Shown in pieces: positions 44,287-56,858 of a stretch of 64,000 nt of DNA (position 1 is its first letter; the number at the start of each line of letters is the position of its first letter). The notes under the pieces are model-generated. The model was not told the origin of the DNA. It saw nothing but the letters and a program-made list of their open reading frames with translations, and did not search any database. The position numbers and the translations under genes were made by a program. The DNA is taken from positions 1 to 64,000 of the forward strand of contig CAMLMV010000012.1 in NCBI GenBank assembly GCA_946481275.1. The letters run 5' to 3'. The stretch comes from an uncultured Massilia sp. GTDB taxonomy: Bacteria > Pseudomonadota > Gammaproteobacteria > Burkholderiales > Burkholderiaceae.

Positions 44287-46200
44287 ATGTTTGAATTTAT
44301 CCGTACTCACCAGCGCCTGATGCAGTTCCTGCTGTTGCTGCTGATCCTGCCGTCGTTCGTCCTGGTGGGGGTAAGCAGCTACAACGAACGCGGCAGCAAC
44401 GATGGTGTGGCGACCGTGGACGGGAAAAAGATCACCCAGCAGGAGTGGGAAGCCGCCCAGCGCCGCCAGCTGGACCAGGCCCGCCAGATGATGGGCGAGC
44501 AGTTCGACCAGAAACTGTTCGACACGCCGGAAGCGAAACAGGCCGTGCTCGACCGCCTCGTCGCCGAGCGCGCGATCAACGCCGAGATCATCCGCAACCA
44601 CCTGACGGTGAGCGACGCCGCGCTGCAGAAGGCCATCCTCGAGATCCAGGCGTTCCGCAAGGAAGACGGCACGTTCGACATGGACCGCTACAAGGCCGCG
44701 CTGGCCGCGCAGGGCATGACGCCGGAGATGTTCGACCAGCGCATGCGCCACGACCTGGCCGTGCAGCAGCTCGTCGGTTCCGTGCAGCAGACGGCATTCG
44801 CGCCGCGCACCGTCGCCAACCGCTTGTCGGACATCAACGACGAAGAGCGCGAGGTGCAGGAACAGCTGTTCCCGGCCGCGAACTACGTTTCGCAGGTCAA
44901 GGTCACGGACGACATGATCAAGGCGTATTACGACAAGAATGCGACCCTGTTCCAGGTGCCGGAATCGGTCAAGGCCGAGTACGTCGTGTTCGACGCATCC
45001 GCCGTCGAGAAGCAGGTCAACGTGTCCGACGCCGACATCGCCGACGCGTACAACAAGAACAAGGCGCGCTTCACCACGCCGGAACAGCGTACCGCCAGCC
45101 ACATCCTGATCAACGTGAAGAAGGGTGCCTCGGCCGCCGAGGACGCCGCCGCGAAGGCCAAGGCGCAGGCTGCCCTGGATGAAGTGCGCAAGAATCCGAA
45201 CGACTTCGCGAAGATCGCCAAGGCACAATCGCAGGACCCGGGCTCGGCCGAGCTGGGCGGCGACCTGGGCGTCGTGCAGAAGGGCGTGTTCGTCAAGCCC
45301 GTCGAAGATGCGATCTACGGCCTGAAGGAAGGCGAGGTCAGCGGCCTCGTCCGTTCGGAATTCGGCTACCACATCATCAAGATCACGAAGATCGTGCCGG
45401 AAACCCAGAAGTCGCTGGACGAAGCGAAGCCCGAGATCCTGGCCGACCTCAAGAAAGCGAAGATGTCGGCGAAATACACGGAACTGGCAGAGACGTTCCG
45501 CAACACCGTGTACGAGCAGGCGGACAGCCTGAAGCCGGTCGCCGACAAGCTGGGCCTGACCATCCAGACCGCCGAAGGCCTGACCCGTGCGCCGAACCCG
45601 GCCCTGGGCCCGTCGCCGGTCAATAACCCCAAGTTCCTGGAAGCGATCTTCTCGAACGACGCCGTCAAGAACAAGCGCAACACGGACGCCGTCGAAGTGG
45701 CGCCGGGCACGCTGGTCGCGGGCCGCGTCGTCGAATTCAAGCCGGCGACCAAGCGTCCGCTGGCCGACGTCGAAGCCGCCATCCGCCAGCGTGTCACGCA
45801 GGAAGAAGCGGCCAAGCTGGCACGCCAGGCCGGCGAAGCGAAACTGGCCGCCGCCAGGGCGTCGGGCGACGCCGCCGGTTTCGGCGAGACGAAGATCGTG
45901 TCGCGCACGAAGCAGCCGACGATCAACGAAACGGCCGCGCTCGCCGTGCTGAAGGCGGATACGAGCAAGCTGCCGGCCTATGTCGGCGTCGACATCCCGG
46001 GCGTGGGCTATGGCGTGTACCGCATCGCCAAGGTCAGCCAGCCGGCCCAGCCGGACGTGGCGCGCCGCAAGCAGGAAGCGGAACAGATCGGCCGCGCCGT
46101 CGGCAATGCCGAGACCTATGGTTTCGTCGAAGCGCTGAAGCACAAGGCGAAGGCGAAGATCAACGTCAAGCCTGCCGATCTCGGCGCGAAGTCCGAATAA
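44287..46200 (+). CDS. ppiD: Periplasmic chaperone / peptidylprolyl isomerase PpiD (SurA-N type)
   Basis: PpiD is anchored in the inner membrane near the Sec translocon and helps newly exported proteins fold. The 637-residue protein has one N-terminal helix (about 12-31, LMQFLLLLLILPSFVLVGVS), a SurA-like helical chaperone part (about 35-260), one parvulin domain (about 265-370; ASHILIN, GGDLGVVQKG, FGYHIIKI) and a C-terminal chaperone part. The lon-hupB-(tRNA)-ppiD order is common. Parvulin activity itself may be weak, as in the E. coli protein. Followed by a terminator. Confidence 0.95.
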   Translation: MFEFIRTHQRLMQFLLLLLILPSFVLVGVSSYNERGSNDGVATVDGKKITQQEWEAAQRRQLDQARQMMGEQFDQKLFDTPEAKQAVLDRLVAERAINAEIIRNHLTVSDAALQKAILEIQAFRKEDGTFDMDRYKAALAAQGMTPEMFDQRMRHDLAVQQLVGSVQQTAFAPRTVANRLSDINDEEREVQEQLFPAANYVSQVKVTDDMIKAYYDKNATLFQVPESVKAEYVVFDASAVEKQVNVSDADIADAYNKNKARFTTPEQRTASHILINVKKGASAAEDAAAKAKAQAALDEVRKNPNDFAKIAKAQSQDPGSAELGGDLGVVQKGVFVKPVEDAIYGLKEGEVSGLVRSEFGYHIIKITKIVPETQKSLDEAKPEILADLKKAKMSAKYTELAETFRNTVYEQADSLKPVADKLGLTIQTAEGLTRAPNPALGPSPVNNPKFLEAIFSNDAVKNKRNTDAVEVAPGTLVAGRVVEFKPATKRPLADVEAAIRQRVTQEEAAKLARQAGEAKLAAARASGDAAGFGETKIVSRTKQPTINETAALAVLKADTSKLPAYVGVDIPGVGYGVYRIAKVSQPAQPDVARRKQEAEQIGRAVGNAETYGFVEALKHKAKAKINVKPADLGAKSE

Positions 46201-46217
46201 ATCGGGCCGCGTCACAC

Positions 46218-46256
46218 AAAAGCCCGGCCGCGCGAGCGGACCGGGCTTTTTCTTTT
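46218..46256 (+). terminator. Terminator after ppiD
   Basis: AAGCCCGG and CCGGGCTT pair around a GC-rich loop and are followed by TTTCTTTT. Confidence 0.88.
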
Positions 46257-46303
46257 CGGCACCGTTAGAATCGTGGTTCGATCGACAACACAAGGAGAAC
46301 TTC

Positions 46304-46735
46304 ATGACCGTGACCTGGACCGATGCGCTCGACACCGTCGACTGGAACGAACTCTCCGAGCTGTACCGCAAGGCGCCGCTCGGCAACAAGTCGCCGGAGC
46401 GCCTGAAAACGGTGTTCAGCAACAGCATGTTCCGCCGCTTCGGCTACGAGGACGGCGTGCTGGTCGCCGCGGGGCGCGCGCTGGCCGACGGCATGGATTG
46501 TTCCTATATTTGCGACGTGGCTATCCTGCCGAGCCACCAGGGACGCGGCCTGGGCGACGCACTGATCTCGCACCTGGTCGAGCTGTCGCGCGGGCACGCG
46601 AAAATCATCCTGTATTCGGTGCCCGGCAAGGAGGCGTTCTATGCGCGCTACGGCTTCCGCCGCATGACGACGGCGATGGCCGTGTTCCAGGACCAGGACA
46701 AGGCCGCCGCGCAGGGCTATCTGGCGAAAGAGTAG
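46304..46735 (+). CDS. GNAT-family N-acetyltransferase
   Basis: The 143-residue protein has the acetyl-CoA-binding motif A of GNAT enzymes (CDVAILPSHQGRGLGDALISHL) and the following KIILYSVPGKEAFYARYGF segment. The acceptor cannot be told from sequence. AAGGAGAAC precedes the ATG. Its stop is one base away from the stop of the decayed cyanase gene on the other strand. Confidence 0.92.
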   Translation: MTVTWTDALDTVDWNELSELYRKAPLGNKSPERLKTVFSNSMFRRFGYEDGVLVAAGRALADGMDCSYICDVAILPSHQGRGLGDALISHLVELSRGHAKIILYSVPGKEAFYARYGFRRMTTAMAVFQDQDKAAAQGYLAKE

Positions 46736-46736
46736 C

Positions 46737-46985
46737 TCAGTACTGCTTGTACGGTAGGAACTTGCCCGATAACACAACGTTGACGCGGTCGCCTTTCGGA
46801 TCGGGCTGCCGCACGATGTCCATGCTGAAGTCGATGGCGCTCATGATGCCGGTCGGCAGCGAGCCCTTGTAGGGCACCACCTGCAGCCATGTGCAATCTT
46901 CGTCCGTCAGGCCGAAGATGTCGCCGAGGATGGCGGCCTGTCCGGCCGATGCGGTCATCTGGCCCGGGCACAACGCGGTCCTCAC
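46737..46985 (-). pseudogene. cynS: Cyanase (cyanate hydratase) remnant, 5'-truncated and internally deleted
   Basis: The frame reads [30 protein letters not shown] and then jumps directly to [14 protein letters not shown], ending [13 protein letters not shown]. Both halves match cyanase closely. The segment between them, about 32 residues (PTDP.IYRFYE...IKELIHE.FGD) that carries the catalytic Arg and Glu, is gone. The N-terminal helical domain upstream of about residue 45 is also gone; a TAA stands just before the first homologous codons. Only the Ser of the triad (GIMSAIDF) is left. The frame is still open over this stretch, but the protein could not be an active cyanase, which turns cyanate and bicarbonate into ammonia and CO2. 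Confidence 0.85.
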
Positions 46986-47030
46986 TTATGCGGTTAAGGA
47001 AAGGAACACGCCGCAAGAGGCGTGCAAGTC

Positions 47031-48083
47031 CTACGCGTGGAGATGCCGCGCGGCCGCGATGAAGTCGTCCTTCGAGATGCCCGGCAAGGTCAGCGTCTCC
47101 GCCTTCGGGTACTGCACGAAGTTCCGGTCGATCGAGCGCAGGTAGGCGGGATCGTAGTGCTCGACCAGCAGCTGGTCCACGAGCGCCGGCATATGCCCCG
47201 TATTGGCCATCTCCTGCCACGTTCCGATGCGCGCGCGGCCGTGCAGCTGCACCAGATGGTCCAGCTGCGCGTTCAGCGCGCCCGGGTCGGCGCAGAAATG
47301 GTGATAGTCCTCCATCAGCAACTGCACGCGCAGCGGACGGTCCAGCTGCAGGGCGATGCACGGCGAGGCGCGCATGCGTTCCATGACCACTTCCGGCACG
47401 CGCAGATTGCCCACCTTCTTGCTCTCCGATTCGACGAACACGGGTTGCGCAGGATCGAAGCGGCGCAGCTTGTCCCAGATGCGCGTCTCGAACATCTTCT
47501 GGCTCGGCTGCGGCTCGCCCGGCAGGTGGCCCAGGACGGAGCCCCGGTGGGCTGCAAGGCGTTCCAGGTCGAGCACCTGTGCGCCGACGGATTCCAGCGT
47601 CTCGAGCAGCCGGCTCTTGCCGCTGCCCGTCGTGCCGCAGATGACGCGGAAGTCCAGCGCCGGCGGGTTTTCCAGCGCGGCCGCGACGTAGGCGCGATAC
47701 GCCTTATAACCGCCGTCGAGCTGCACGACGGGCCAGCCGATCTTGGCGAAGATCAGGGCCATCGAGCCGCTGCGGTTGCCGCCGCGCCAGCAATACACGA
47801 GCGGCTTCCACTCCTTCGGCTTGTCGGCGAACAGCGTCTCGACGTAGCGTGCGATGTTCTGCGCGACGAGCGGCGCGCCGATCTTCTTCGCCTCGAAGGC
47901 GCCGACCTGCTTGTACGTGGTGCCGACGAGGACGCGCTGCGCGTCGTCCAGGGTCGGGCAGTTGATGGCGCCCGGGATGCGGTCGAGCGCGAACTCGGAC
48001 TCGCTGCGCGCGTCGATGATGGTGTCGAACTGGTCGAGGATGGGCAGGACGTCGTCGACGCCAAGGACTGCGGGGTATTTCAT
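47031..48083 (-). CDS. mnmH: tRNA 2-selenouridine synthase
   Basis: MnmH (SelU, YbbB) replaces sulfur by selenium in 2-thiouridine at the wobble base of some tRNAs, through a geranylated intermediate. The 350-residue protein has an N-terminal rhodanese domain with the catalytic cysteine Cys98 in VYCWRGGNRSGSMA and a P-loop GTTGSGKS at 150-157. The ATG shares one base with the TAA of tesA upstream (TAATG), so the two are probably co-transcribed. Its presence implies selenophosphate synthesis (selD) elsewhere in the genome. Confidence 0.94.
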   Translation of the reverse strand: MKYPAVLGVDDVLPILDQFDTIIDARSESEFALDRIPGAINCPTLDDAQRVLVGTTYKQVGAFEAKKIGAPLVAQNIARYVETLFADKPKEWKPLVYCWRGGNRSGSMALIFAKIGWPVVQLDGGYKAYRAYVAAALENPPALDFRVICGTTGSGKSRLLETLESVGAQVLDLERLAAHRGSVLGHLPGEPQPSQKMFETRIWDKLRRFDPAQPVFVESESKKVGNLRVPEVVMERMRASPCIALQLDRPLRVQLLMEDYHHFCADPGALNAQLDHLVQLHGRARIGTWQEMANTGHMPALVDQLLVEHYDPAYLRSIDRNFVQYPKAETLTLPGISKDDFIAAARHLHA

Positions 48084-48715
48084 TATCGTTTGACGAGAGG
48101 CGCGAATTGCGGCCAGATGTTGTTGAGGATGGTCGGGTGGGCGGTCGCGAGCGGGTGCATGCGGTCGGCCTGGAAGTTCGCCGCGTCCTGGGCGACGCCG
48201 TCCAGCATGAACGGCACCAGCGGGATTTTATAGGTACCCGCCAGATCCTTGTACATGCCGGCGAAGCGCTCCGTGTAGGCGCGGCCGTAGTTGGGCGGTA
48301 TGCGCATGCCGACGAGCAGCACCTTCGCCTTGTTCTGTTGCGACAGCTGGATCATCGTGCGCAGGTTCTCCGCGGCGGCCGGTACGGGCAGGCCGCGCAG
48401 GCCGTCGTTCGCGCCCAGTTCCAGCACGACGACGTCCGGCTTGTGCTGTTGCAGCAGCGCGGGCAGGCGGGTGCGGCCGCCGCTCGTCGTCTCGCCGCTG
48501 ATGCTGGCGTTGACGATGCGGGCATCGATCTTTTGCGCCTTCATGCGCTGCTCCAGCAGGGCGACCCAGCCGGTGCCGCGCGTGAGGCCGTATTCGGCCG
48601 ACAGGCTGTCGCCCACCACGAGCACGGTTTTTGGGGCAGAATAGGCACTCCCCGCCGCGGTCATTCCGAGAACCGCGACGGCAGCGATCGTCCATTTCCT
48701 GAGTAAAGCAAGCAT
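48083..48715 (-). CDS. tesA: Arylesterase / thioesterase I (GDSL/SGNH hydrolase), exported
   Basis: The 210-residue protein has a signal peptide (about 1-26, ...AAGSAYSA), then the GDSL block VLVVGDSLSAEYGL with Ser37, the SGNH Gly and Asn in ASISGETTSGG and LELGANDGLRGL, and the Asp-His pair in ADRMHP. It acts in the periplasm on esters, acyl-CoA or lysophospholipids. Its start codon overlaps the start codon of the divergent ABC ATPase gene (CATG shared by both strands), the same tesA/ybbA arrangement as in E. coli, here squeezed to a two-base overlap. Confidence 0.93.
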   Translation of the reverse strand: MLALLRKWTIAAVAVLGMTAAGSAYSAPKTVLVVGDSLSAEYGLTRGTGWVALLEQRMKAQKIDARIVNASISGETTSGGRTRLPALLQQHKPDVVVLELGANDGLRGLPVPAAAENLRTMIQLSQQNKAKVLLVGMRIPPNYGRAYTERFAGMYKDLAGTYKIPLVPFMLDGVAQDAANFQADRMHPLATAHPTILNNIWPQFAPLVKR

Positions 48716-49433
48716 GCGTGATATTCCCGAGGCGTCAAAAGGCAGTGCAGATGTAAATGGAACGACAACACCGGCCATCGAGGTCCGCGGCCTGTCCAAG
48801 CGCGTGGCGGATGCCAGCGGCGAGCTCACCATCCTGCACGAGGTGGATTTTACCGTGCAACCGGCCGAGACGCTTGCCCTCGTCGGCGCCTCGGGCTCCG
48901 GCAAGTCCACCTTGCTGGGCCTGCTGGCCGGCCTCGATGCGCCGTCGTCCGGCAAGGTCCTGCTCGACGGTACGGATATCTTCGCCCTCGACGAGGATGG
49001 CCGCGCCGCGTTCCGCAAGGCGAAACTGGGCTTCGTGTTCCAGTCGTTCCAGCTGCTCGCGCACCTGAATGCGGTGGAAAACGTGATGCTGCCGCTGGAA
49101 TTGCGGGGCGATGCGGACGCGCGCGCAAAAGCCGAGGCGATGCTGGGCCGCGTGGGCCTGTCGAGCCGCCTGCGTCACTATCCGAAGTATCTGTCGGGCG
49201 GCGAGCAGCAGCGCGTGGCGCTGGCCCGGGCCTTCGTCACCGAACCCCCGCTGCTGTTCGCGGACGAGCCCACGGGCAGCCTCGACGCCGCCACCGGCGA
49301 GGCGGTGATCCAGCTGATGTTCGAGCTGAATCGCGAGCGCGGTTCCACGCTGGTGCTCGTCACCCACGATCCCGCCATGGCCGCGCGCTGCGGCCGCACC
49401 CTGACGATCGCCGCGGGCCGCCTGGCCGTATAA
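48714..49433 (+). CDS. ybbA: ABC transporter ATP-binding protein, YbbA/LolD-like
   Basis: The 239-residue ATPase has Walker A GASGSGKST, the Q-loop in FVFQSFQLL, signature LSGGEQQRVALARAF, Walker B LLFADEPTGSLD and H-loop VTHDPAMA. This places it in the MacB/LolD/YbbA group, whose members work with four-helix permeases that pull lipoproteins or other molecules from the inner membrane. The large permease gene ybbP, normally next, is missing: a convergent gene follows at once. The ATG at 48714 is the only reasonable start but has a poor ribosome site. Confidence 0.9.
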   Translation: MRDIPEASKGSADVNGTTTPAIEVRGLSKRVADASGELTILHEVDFTVQPAETLALVGASGSGKSTLLGLLAGLDAPSSGKVLLDGTDIFALDEDGRAAFRKAKLGFVFQSFQLLAHLNAVENVMLPLELRGDADARAKAEAMLGRVGLSSRLRHYPKYLSGGEQQRVALARAFVTEPPLLFADEPTGSLDAATGEAVIQLMFELNRERGSTLVLVTHDPAMAARCGRTLTIAAGRLAV

Positions 49434-49439
49434 AACCCT

Positions 49440-50936
49440 TCAGGCCAGCGCCGCGTCCGCGACGAGCGCATTCAGTTCGGCGCGGATCGCGCGCGGCAGC
49501 TCGCCCGCCGTGAGGCCGATGGGGCCGATGCCGCCCGCGACCAGCCGGTCGGCGGCCGCGCCGTGCAGCCACGTCGCGGCCAGCGCCGCTTCCCACGCGG
49601 GCCATCCCTGGCCCAGCAGGGTGCCGGCGAGGCCGGCCAGCACGTCGCCCGTGCCGCCCGTGGCGAGGCCCGGGTTGCCAGTCGCATTCAGCGCCACCTC
49701 GCCGTCCGGCCGCGCGATGACGCTGCCGGCCCCCTTCAGCACGACGACGGCATTCAGCCGCTGCGCCAGTTCGCGCGCATTCTCCAGCCGGTCGGCCTGC
49801 ACGATGGCGGCTGTCACGCCCAGCAGGCGCGCGGCCTCCAGCGGATGCGGCGTGACGACGACCTCGCCGTCGTGCGCGGCCAGGCGTGCCGCGAGGTCCG
49901 GGCTGGCCGCGCACAGGTTCAGCGCATCGGCGTCGACCACCAGCGGCCCGGTGCCGTCGATGACCTTGGACAGCAGGTGCGTGGCGCCGGCGGAATCGCC
50001 CATGCCGGGGCCCGCGACGACGGTGCGGCCGTCGAACGAGAAGCCCATCGCGTCGCGGAACATGATTTCCGGTTGCAGCGGATCGAGTCCCGGGCCGGGA
50101 TCGACGGCTGCCACGAATACGCGGCCCGCGCCCGCATACAGCGCGGCGCGCGCCGCGAGGATCCCGGCACCGGCCATGCCGCGCGCGCCGCCCAGCACGG
50201 CGACGTCGCCATACGTGCCCTTGTGCGAATTGTTGCGGCGCGGCGTGAGGCAGTGCGCGAACAGGGCGGGCGTATTCAGGCGCGCGTGCGCGGCTTGCGC
50301 ATGCACGCCGTCCGCGCCGAGCCGGTTGACGTGGACGCGCCCCGCGTGGTCGCAGCCGTCGCCCGTGTGCAGGCCGGGTTTGTCGCCGAGGAAGGTGATC
50401 GTGTGCGTGGCGCGCACGGCCACGCCGTCCGGGCCGATGACGCTGCCCGTGTCCGCATCGAGGCCGCTCGGCACGTCCAGCGCGAGCACGGGGCACGTCA
50501 TGCCGTGCGTCCGCTCCACGAGCGCGCGCGCCTGGCCTGCGAGCGGGCGTGCGAGGCCGATGCCGAACAGGCCATCCACGACGAGGCAGCAGGCGTGGCA
50601 GTCCGCGAAGTCGCCCACGAAGCGCGCCCGGCTCGCCTGTGCGCGCGCGAGCGCATGCTGCGTTTCGGGCGAGGGTGCCGTGCCGGCGAGGTGGACCACG
50701 TCCACGTTGGCGCCGAAGTTGGCCAGGTTCGCGGCCACTTCCAGGGCGTCGCCACCGTTGTTGCCTGGACCGGCCAGCACGAGGATGCGGCCCGTCGGCA
50801 GGCCGCCCAGCACTTCGAGCGCATACGTCGCTGCGGCCTCGCCGGCGCGACGCATCAGGCTGCCGGGCGGCAGTTGCGACTGCGCGGCCTGTTCGATGGC
50901 GCGGATCTGCGCGACGCTGTAGAGCGGATTGTCCAT
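49440..50936 (-). CDS. nnr: Bifunctional NAD(P)H-hydrate epimerase / ADP-dependent NAD(P)H-hydrate dehydratase
   Basis: The enzyme repairs damaged NADH and NADPH hydrates. The 498-residue protein joins the epimerase (YjeF_N, about 10-215; VLAGPGNNGGDAL and DVPSGLDADTG) to the dehydratase, a ribokinase-like domain (about 230-495; TPHPLEAARLLG, ATGNPGLATGGTGDVLAG), in the usual order. The start at 50936 is chosen over a GTG five codons upstream because it is an ATG ahead of the first conserved helix. It is convergent with ybbA and divergent from the oxoprolinase gene. Confidence 0.95.
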   Translation of the reverse strand: MDNPLYSVAQIRAIEQAAQSQLPPGSLMRRAGEAAATYALEVLGGLPTGRILVLAGPGNNGGDALEVAANLANFGANVDVVHLAGTAPSPETQHALARAQASRARFVGDFADCHACCLVVDGLFGIGLARPLAGQARALVERTHGMTCPVLALDVPSGLDADTGSVIGPDGVAVRATHTITFLGDKPGLHTGDGCDHAGRVHVNRLGADGVHAQAAHARLNTPALFAHCLTPRRNNSHKGTYGDVAVLGGARGMAGAGILAARAALYAGAGRVFVAAVDPGPGLDPLQPEIMFRDAMGFSFDGRTVVAGPGMGDSAGATHLLSKVIDGTGPLVVDADALNLCAASPDLAARLAAHDGEVVVTPHPLEAARLLGVTAAIVQADRLENARELAQRLNAVVVLKGAGSVIARPDGEVALNATGNPGLATGGTGDVLAGLAGTLLGQGWPAWEAALAATWLHGAAADRLVAGGIGPIGLTAGELPRAIRAELNALVADAALA

Positions 50937-51050
50937 GGTGGTTCCAGGCACGTGAGGTTGTGATAACTGAGTTGCGAAAACTGCATTGTCGCCAAAATCG
51001 GCGCGCCGCGCGACTACAATAGCCGTTCAACGACTTTGCAGGAACACACG

Positions 51051-54680
<3,630 letters not shown>

Positions 54681-54724
54681 AATCGGAATTGTTCTTTGCG
54701 TAAGCCGCGGCCCATACTTCGGCC

Positions 54725-56854
54725 ATGACGACACAACGAACCCTACTTCTTTCCCTGGCGCTGACTGCAGCGCTCCCTGCACACGCCGACGTTCAGACCA
54801 TCACGCTGGACGGCCGCGCGCCCGGCACCCGCTTCGACGGCATCGGCGTGGTGGACGGCGGCGGCGCCACGTCGGTGCTGCTGAAGGATTATCCGGAGCC
54901 GCAGCGCAGCCAGATCCTCGACCTGATGTACAAGCCGAAGTTCGGCGCGTCAGTCAGCGCGCTGATCGTCGAGATCCCGGGCGACGGCAATTCCACGCAG
55001 GGCGCCATGCCCAGCCATCGACATACGCGCACGGAGGTCGACTACGGCCGCGGCTACACGTGGTGGGTGCTGCGCGAGGCGAAGCGGCGCAATCCCGCGC
55101 TGACCCTGGACGCCGCCGCGTGGAGCGCCCCCGGCTGGATCGGCGACGGCGGCAACCGCGACTTCTTTTCGCCCGACGGGGCCGACTATTACGTCAGCTG
55201 GCTGAAAGGCCTGCGCGACGTGTACGGGCTCGAACTCGACGCGATCGGCGCCCGCAACGAACGGGGCGTCAGCTACGATTTCGCGAAGACGCTGCGCGCG
55301 CGCCTCGACGCCGGCGGATTCTCCAAGGTGAAGCTGCACGGCTTCGACAACTGGCCCGACGATAAATTCGATTTCGTGAAGGACATGCCCAAGGATACGG
55401 GCCTGCGCGACGCGATCGACATCATCGGTGCCCACATCAACGCACCCGAATACATCGTGCCCACGTGGGTGCGCGAGGCGGCGGCGGGCATGGGCAAGCC
55501 GATCTGGAATACCGAGCAGCACGTCTATGTGGCCGGCTTCGACGGCGCGCTGGGGATCGTCCAGGCGTTCAACCGCAACTGGATCGACAGCGGCGTGACG
55601 AAGATCGTCAACTGGTACGGGATCGCGGGCCTGTACACGATGGAGCCGTATTCCGGCGTGAAGGAGGCAGCCATCCGGGCGAACTGGCCGTGGAGCGGCC
55701 ATTACGAGATCAACCCGCAGCTGTGGGCCTATGCGCACTATGGCCAGTTCACGGCGGCCGGGTGGACCTATATTCCCCAGGGCAGCGGTCGTCTTGCGGA
55801 CGGCGGCAGCTACGTGACGCTGAAGTCGCCCGGCACGGACTACAGCGTGATCGTCGAGACCCGCGGCGCGAAAGCCCCGCAACCGGTGCGCCTGACCGTG
55901 GGCGCGGGCCTGTCGACCGAGGACGTGGCCGTGTGGCGCAGCGATGCACGTGCGCAGTTCGTGCACGTCGCGGACCTGCATCCAGAGGGCGGCGCGGTGA
56001 CGTTGACGGTCGATCCGGACGCGATGTATTCACTGACGACGACGCGCGGCCAGCAAAAGGGCGGATTCGCCGGCGTGCCCGCGCAACAGGCCTTCCCGTT
56101 CCCTTACCGCGAGACGTTCGAGCGTTACCGCGATGCGCGCGCCTGGGGCTACCTGCCGCGCTACTTCGCCGACATCGAAGGCGCGTTCGAACTGGCACCG
56201 TGTCCGGGCGACCGCCGCACCTGCCTGCGCCAGAGCGTGCCGGTCAGGCCCCATTCGTGGGCGCCGGACTGGAAGCCGTACACGATCCTGGGCGACGACG
56301 GCTGGACCGATTACGAGGTCAGTGCGGACGTCTGGGTGCGCCGTGGCGAATCGGCTGCGGTGCTGGGCCGTATCAACGACGTCGGCAGCGGCTACGGGGC
56401 GATCCCGAAAGGCTATCTGCTGGAACTGGACGGCGCGGGGGAGGTGCGCCTCGTCGTCGTGCGCGGCAAGGTGGACAAGAAGGCGCTCGTCGGCGACGCC
56501 GAGCAGCAGGCCCTCATCAAGGCGGCGAACGATGCGGCCGAGGGGGGCGAAAAGGTGCTGGCACGGGCGACGCTTGCCGGCGCGGCCGCCGAGCGCTGGC
56601 ATACCCTGAAGCTGCAGTTCAGCGGGACGCGCCTGCGCGGCTACGTCGACGGCAAGCCGGTCGTGGAGGCGACCGATGCCCTGTACGGCAAGGGCATGGC
56701 CGGCCTGCTGGCGGGGCCGGCGGAATCGGGCCAACCATCGGGCCTGAGCATGCCGTACTACCGGGACGTGGTGGTCAACCGCGTGGATGGTGCGCTGCCG
56801 CCGCCGACGAAGCCGTTGCCGGGACAGGCGCCGATGTACGTCCGCAAGCGTTGA
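54725..56854 (+). CDS. GH59 family glycosidase (galactocerebrosidase-like), exported
   Basis: The 709-residue protein has a signal peptide (about 1-21) and a glycoside hydrolase family 59 core: the N-terminal GTRFDGIGVVDGGGATS is as in GALC. The likely acid/base is Glu179 in GARNERG and the nucleophile Glu264 in PIWNTEQHV, followed by FNRNWIDSGVTKIVNWYGIAGLYT. The C-terminal part (about 475-690) forms a lectin-like domain with YVDGKPVVEATD. Family members cut beta-galactose from galactosylceramide; in a soil bacterium the natural target is more likely a plant or microbial beta-galactoside. It stands alone, 44 bases after oplAH and convergent with the next gene. Such genes are rare in bacteria. 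Confidence 0.85.
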   Translation: MTTQRTLLLSLALTAALPAHADVQTITLDGRAPGTRFDGIGVVDGGGATSVLLKDYPEPQRSQILDLMYKPKFGASVSALIVEIPGDGNSTQGAMPSHRHTRTEVDYGRGYTWWVLREAKRRNPALTLDAAAWSAPGWIGDGGNRDFFSPDGADYYVSWLKGLRDVYGLELDAIGARNERGVSYDFAKTLRARLDAGGFSKVKLHGFDNWPDDKFDFVKDMPKDTGLRDAIDIIGAHINAPEYIVPTWVREAAAGMGKPIWNTEQHVYVAGFDGALGIVQAFNRNWIDSGVTKIVNWYGIAGLYTMEPYSGVKEAAIRANWPWSGHYEINPQLWAYAHYGQFTAAGWTYIPQGSGRLADGGSYVTLKSPGTDYSVIVETRGAKAPQPVRLTVGAGLSTEDVAVWRSDARAQFVHVADLHPEGGAVTLTVDPDAMYSLTTTRGQQKGGFAGVPAQQAFPFPYRETFERYRDARAWGYLPRYFADIEGAFELAPCPGDRRTCLRQSVPVRPHSWAPDWKPYTILGDDGWTDYEVSADVWVRRGESAAVLGRINDVGSGYGAIPKGYLLELDGAGEVRLVVVRGKVDKKALVGDAEQQALIKAANDAAEGGEKVLARATLAGAAAERWHTLKLQFSGTRLRGYVDGKPVVEATDALYGKGMAGLLAGPAESGQPSGLSMPYYRDVVVNRVDGALPPPTKPLPGQAPMYVRKR

Positions 56855-56858
56855 GCGC

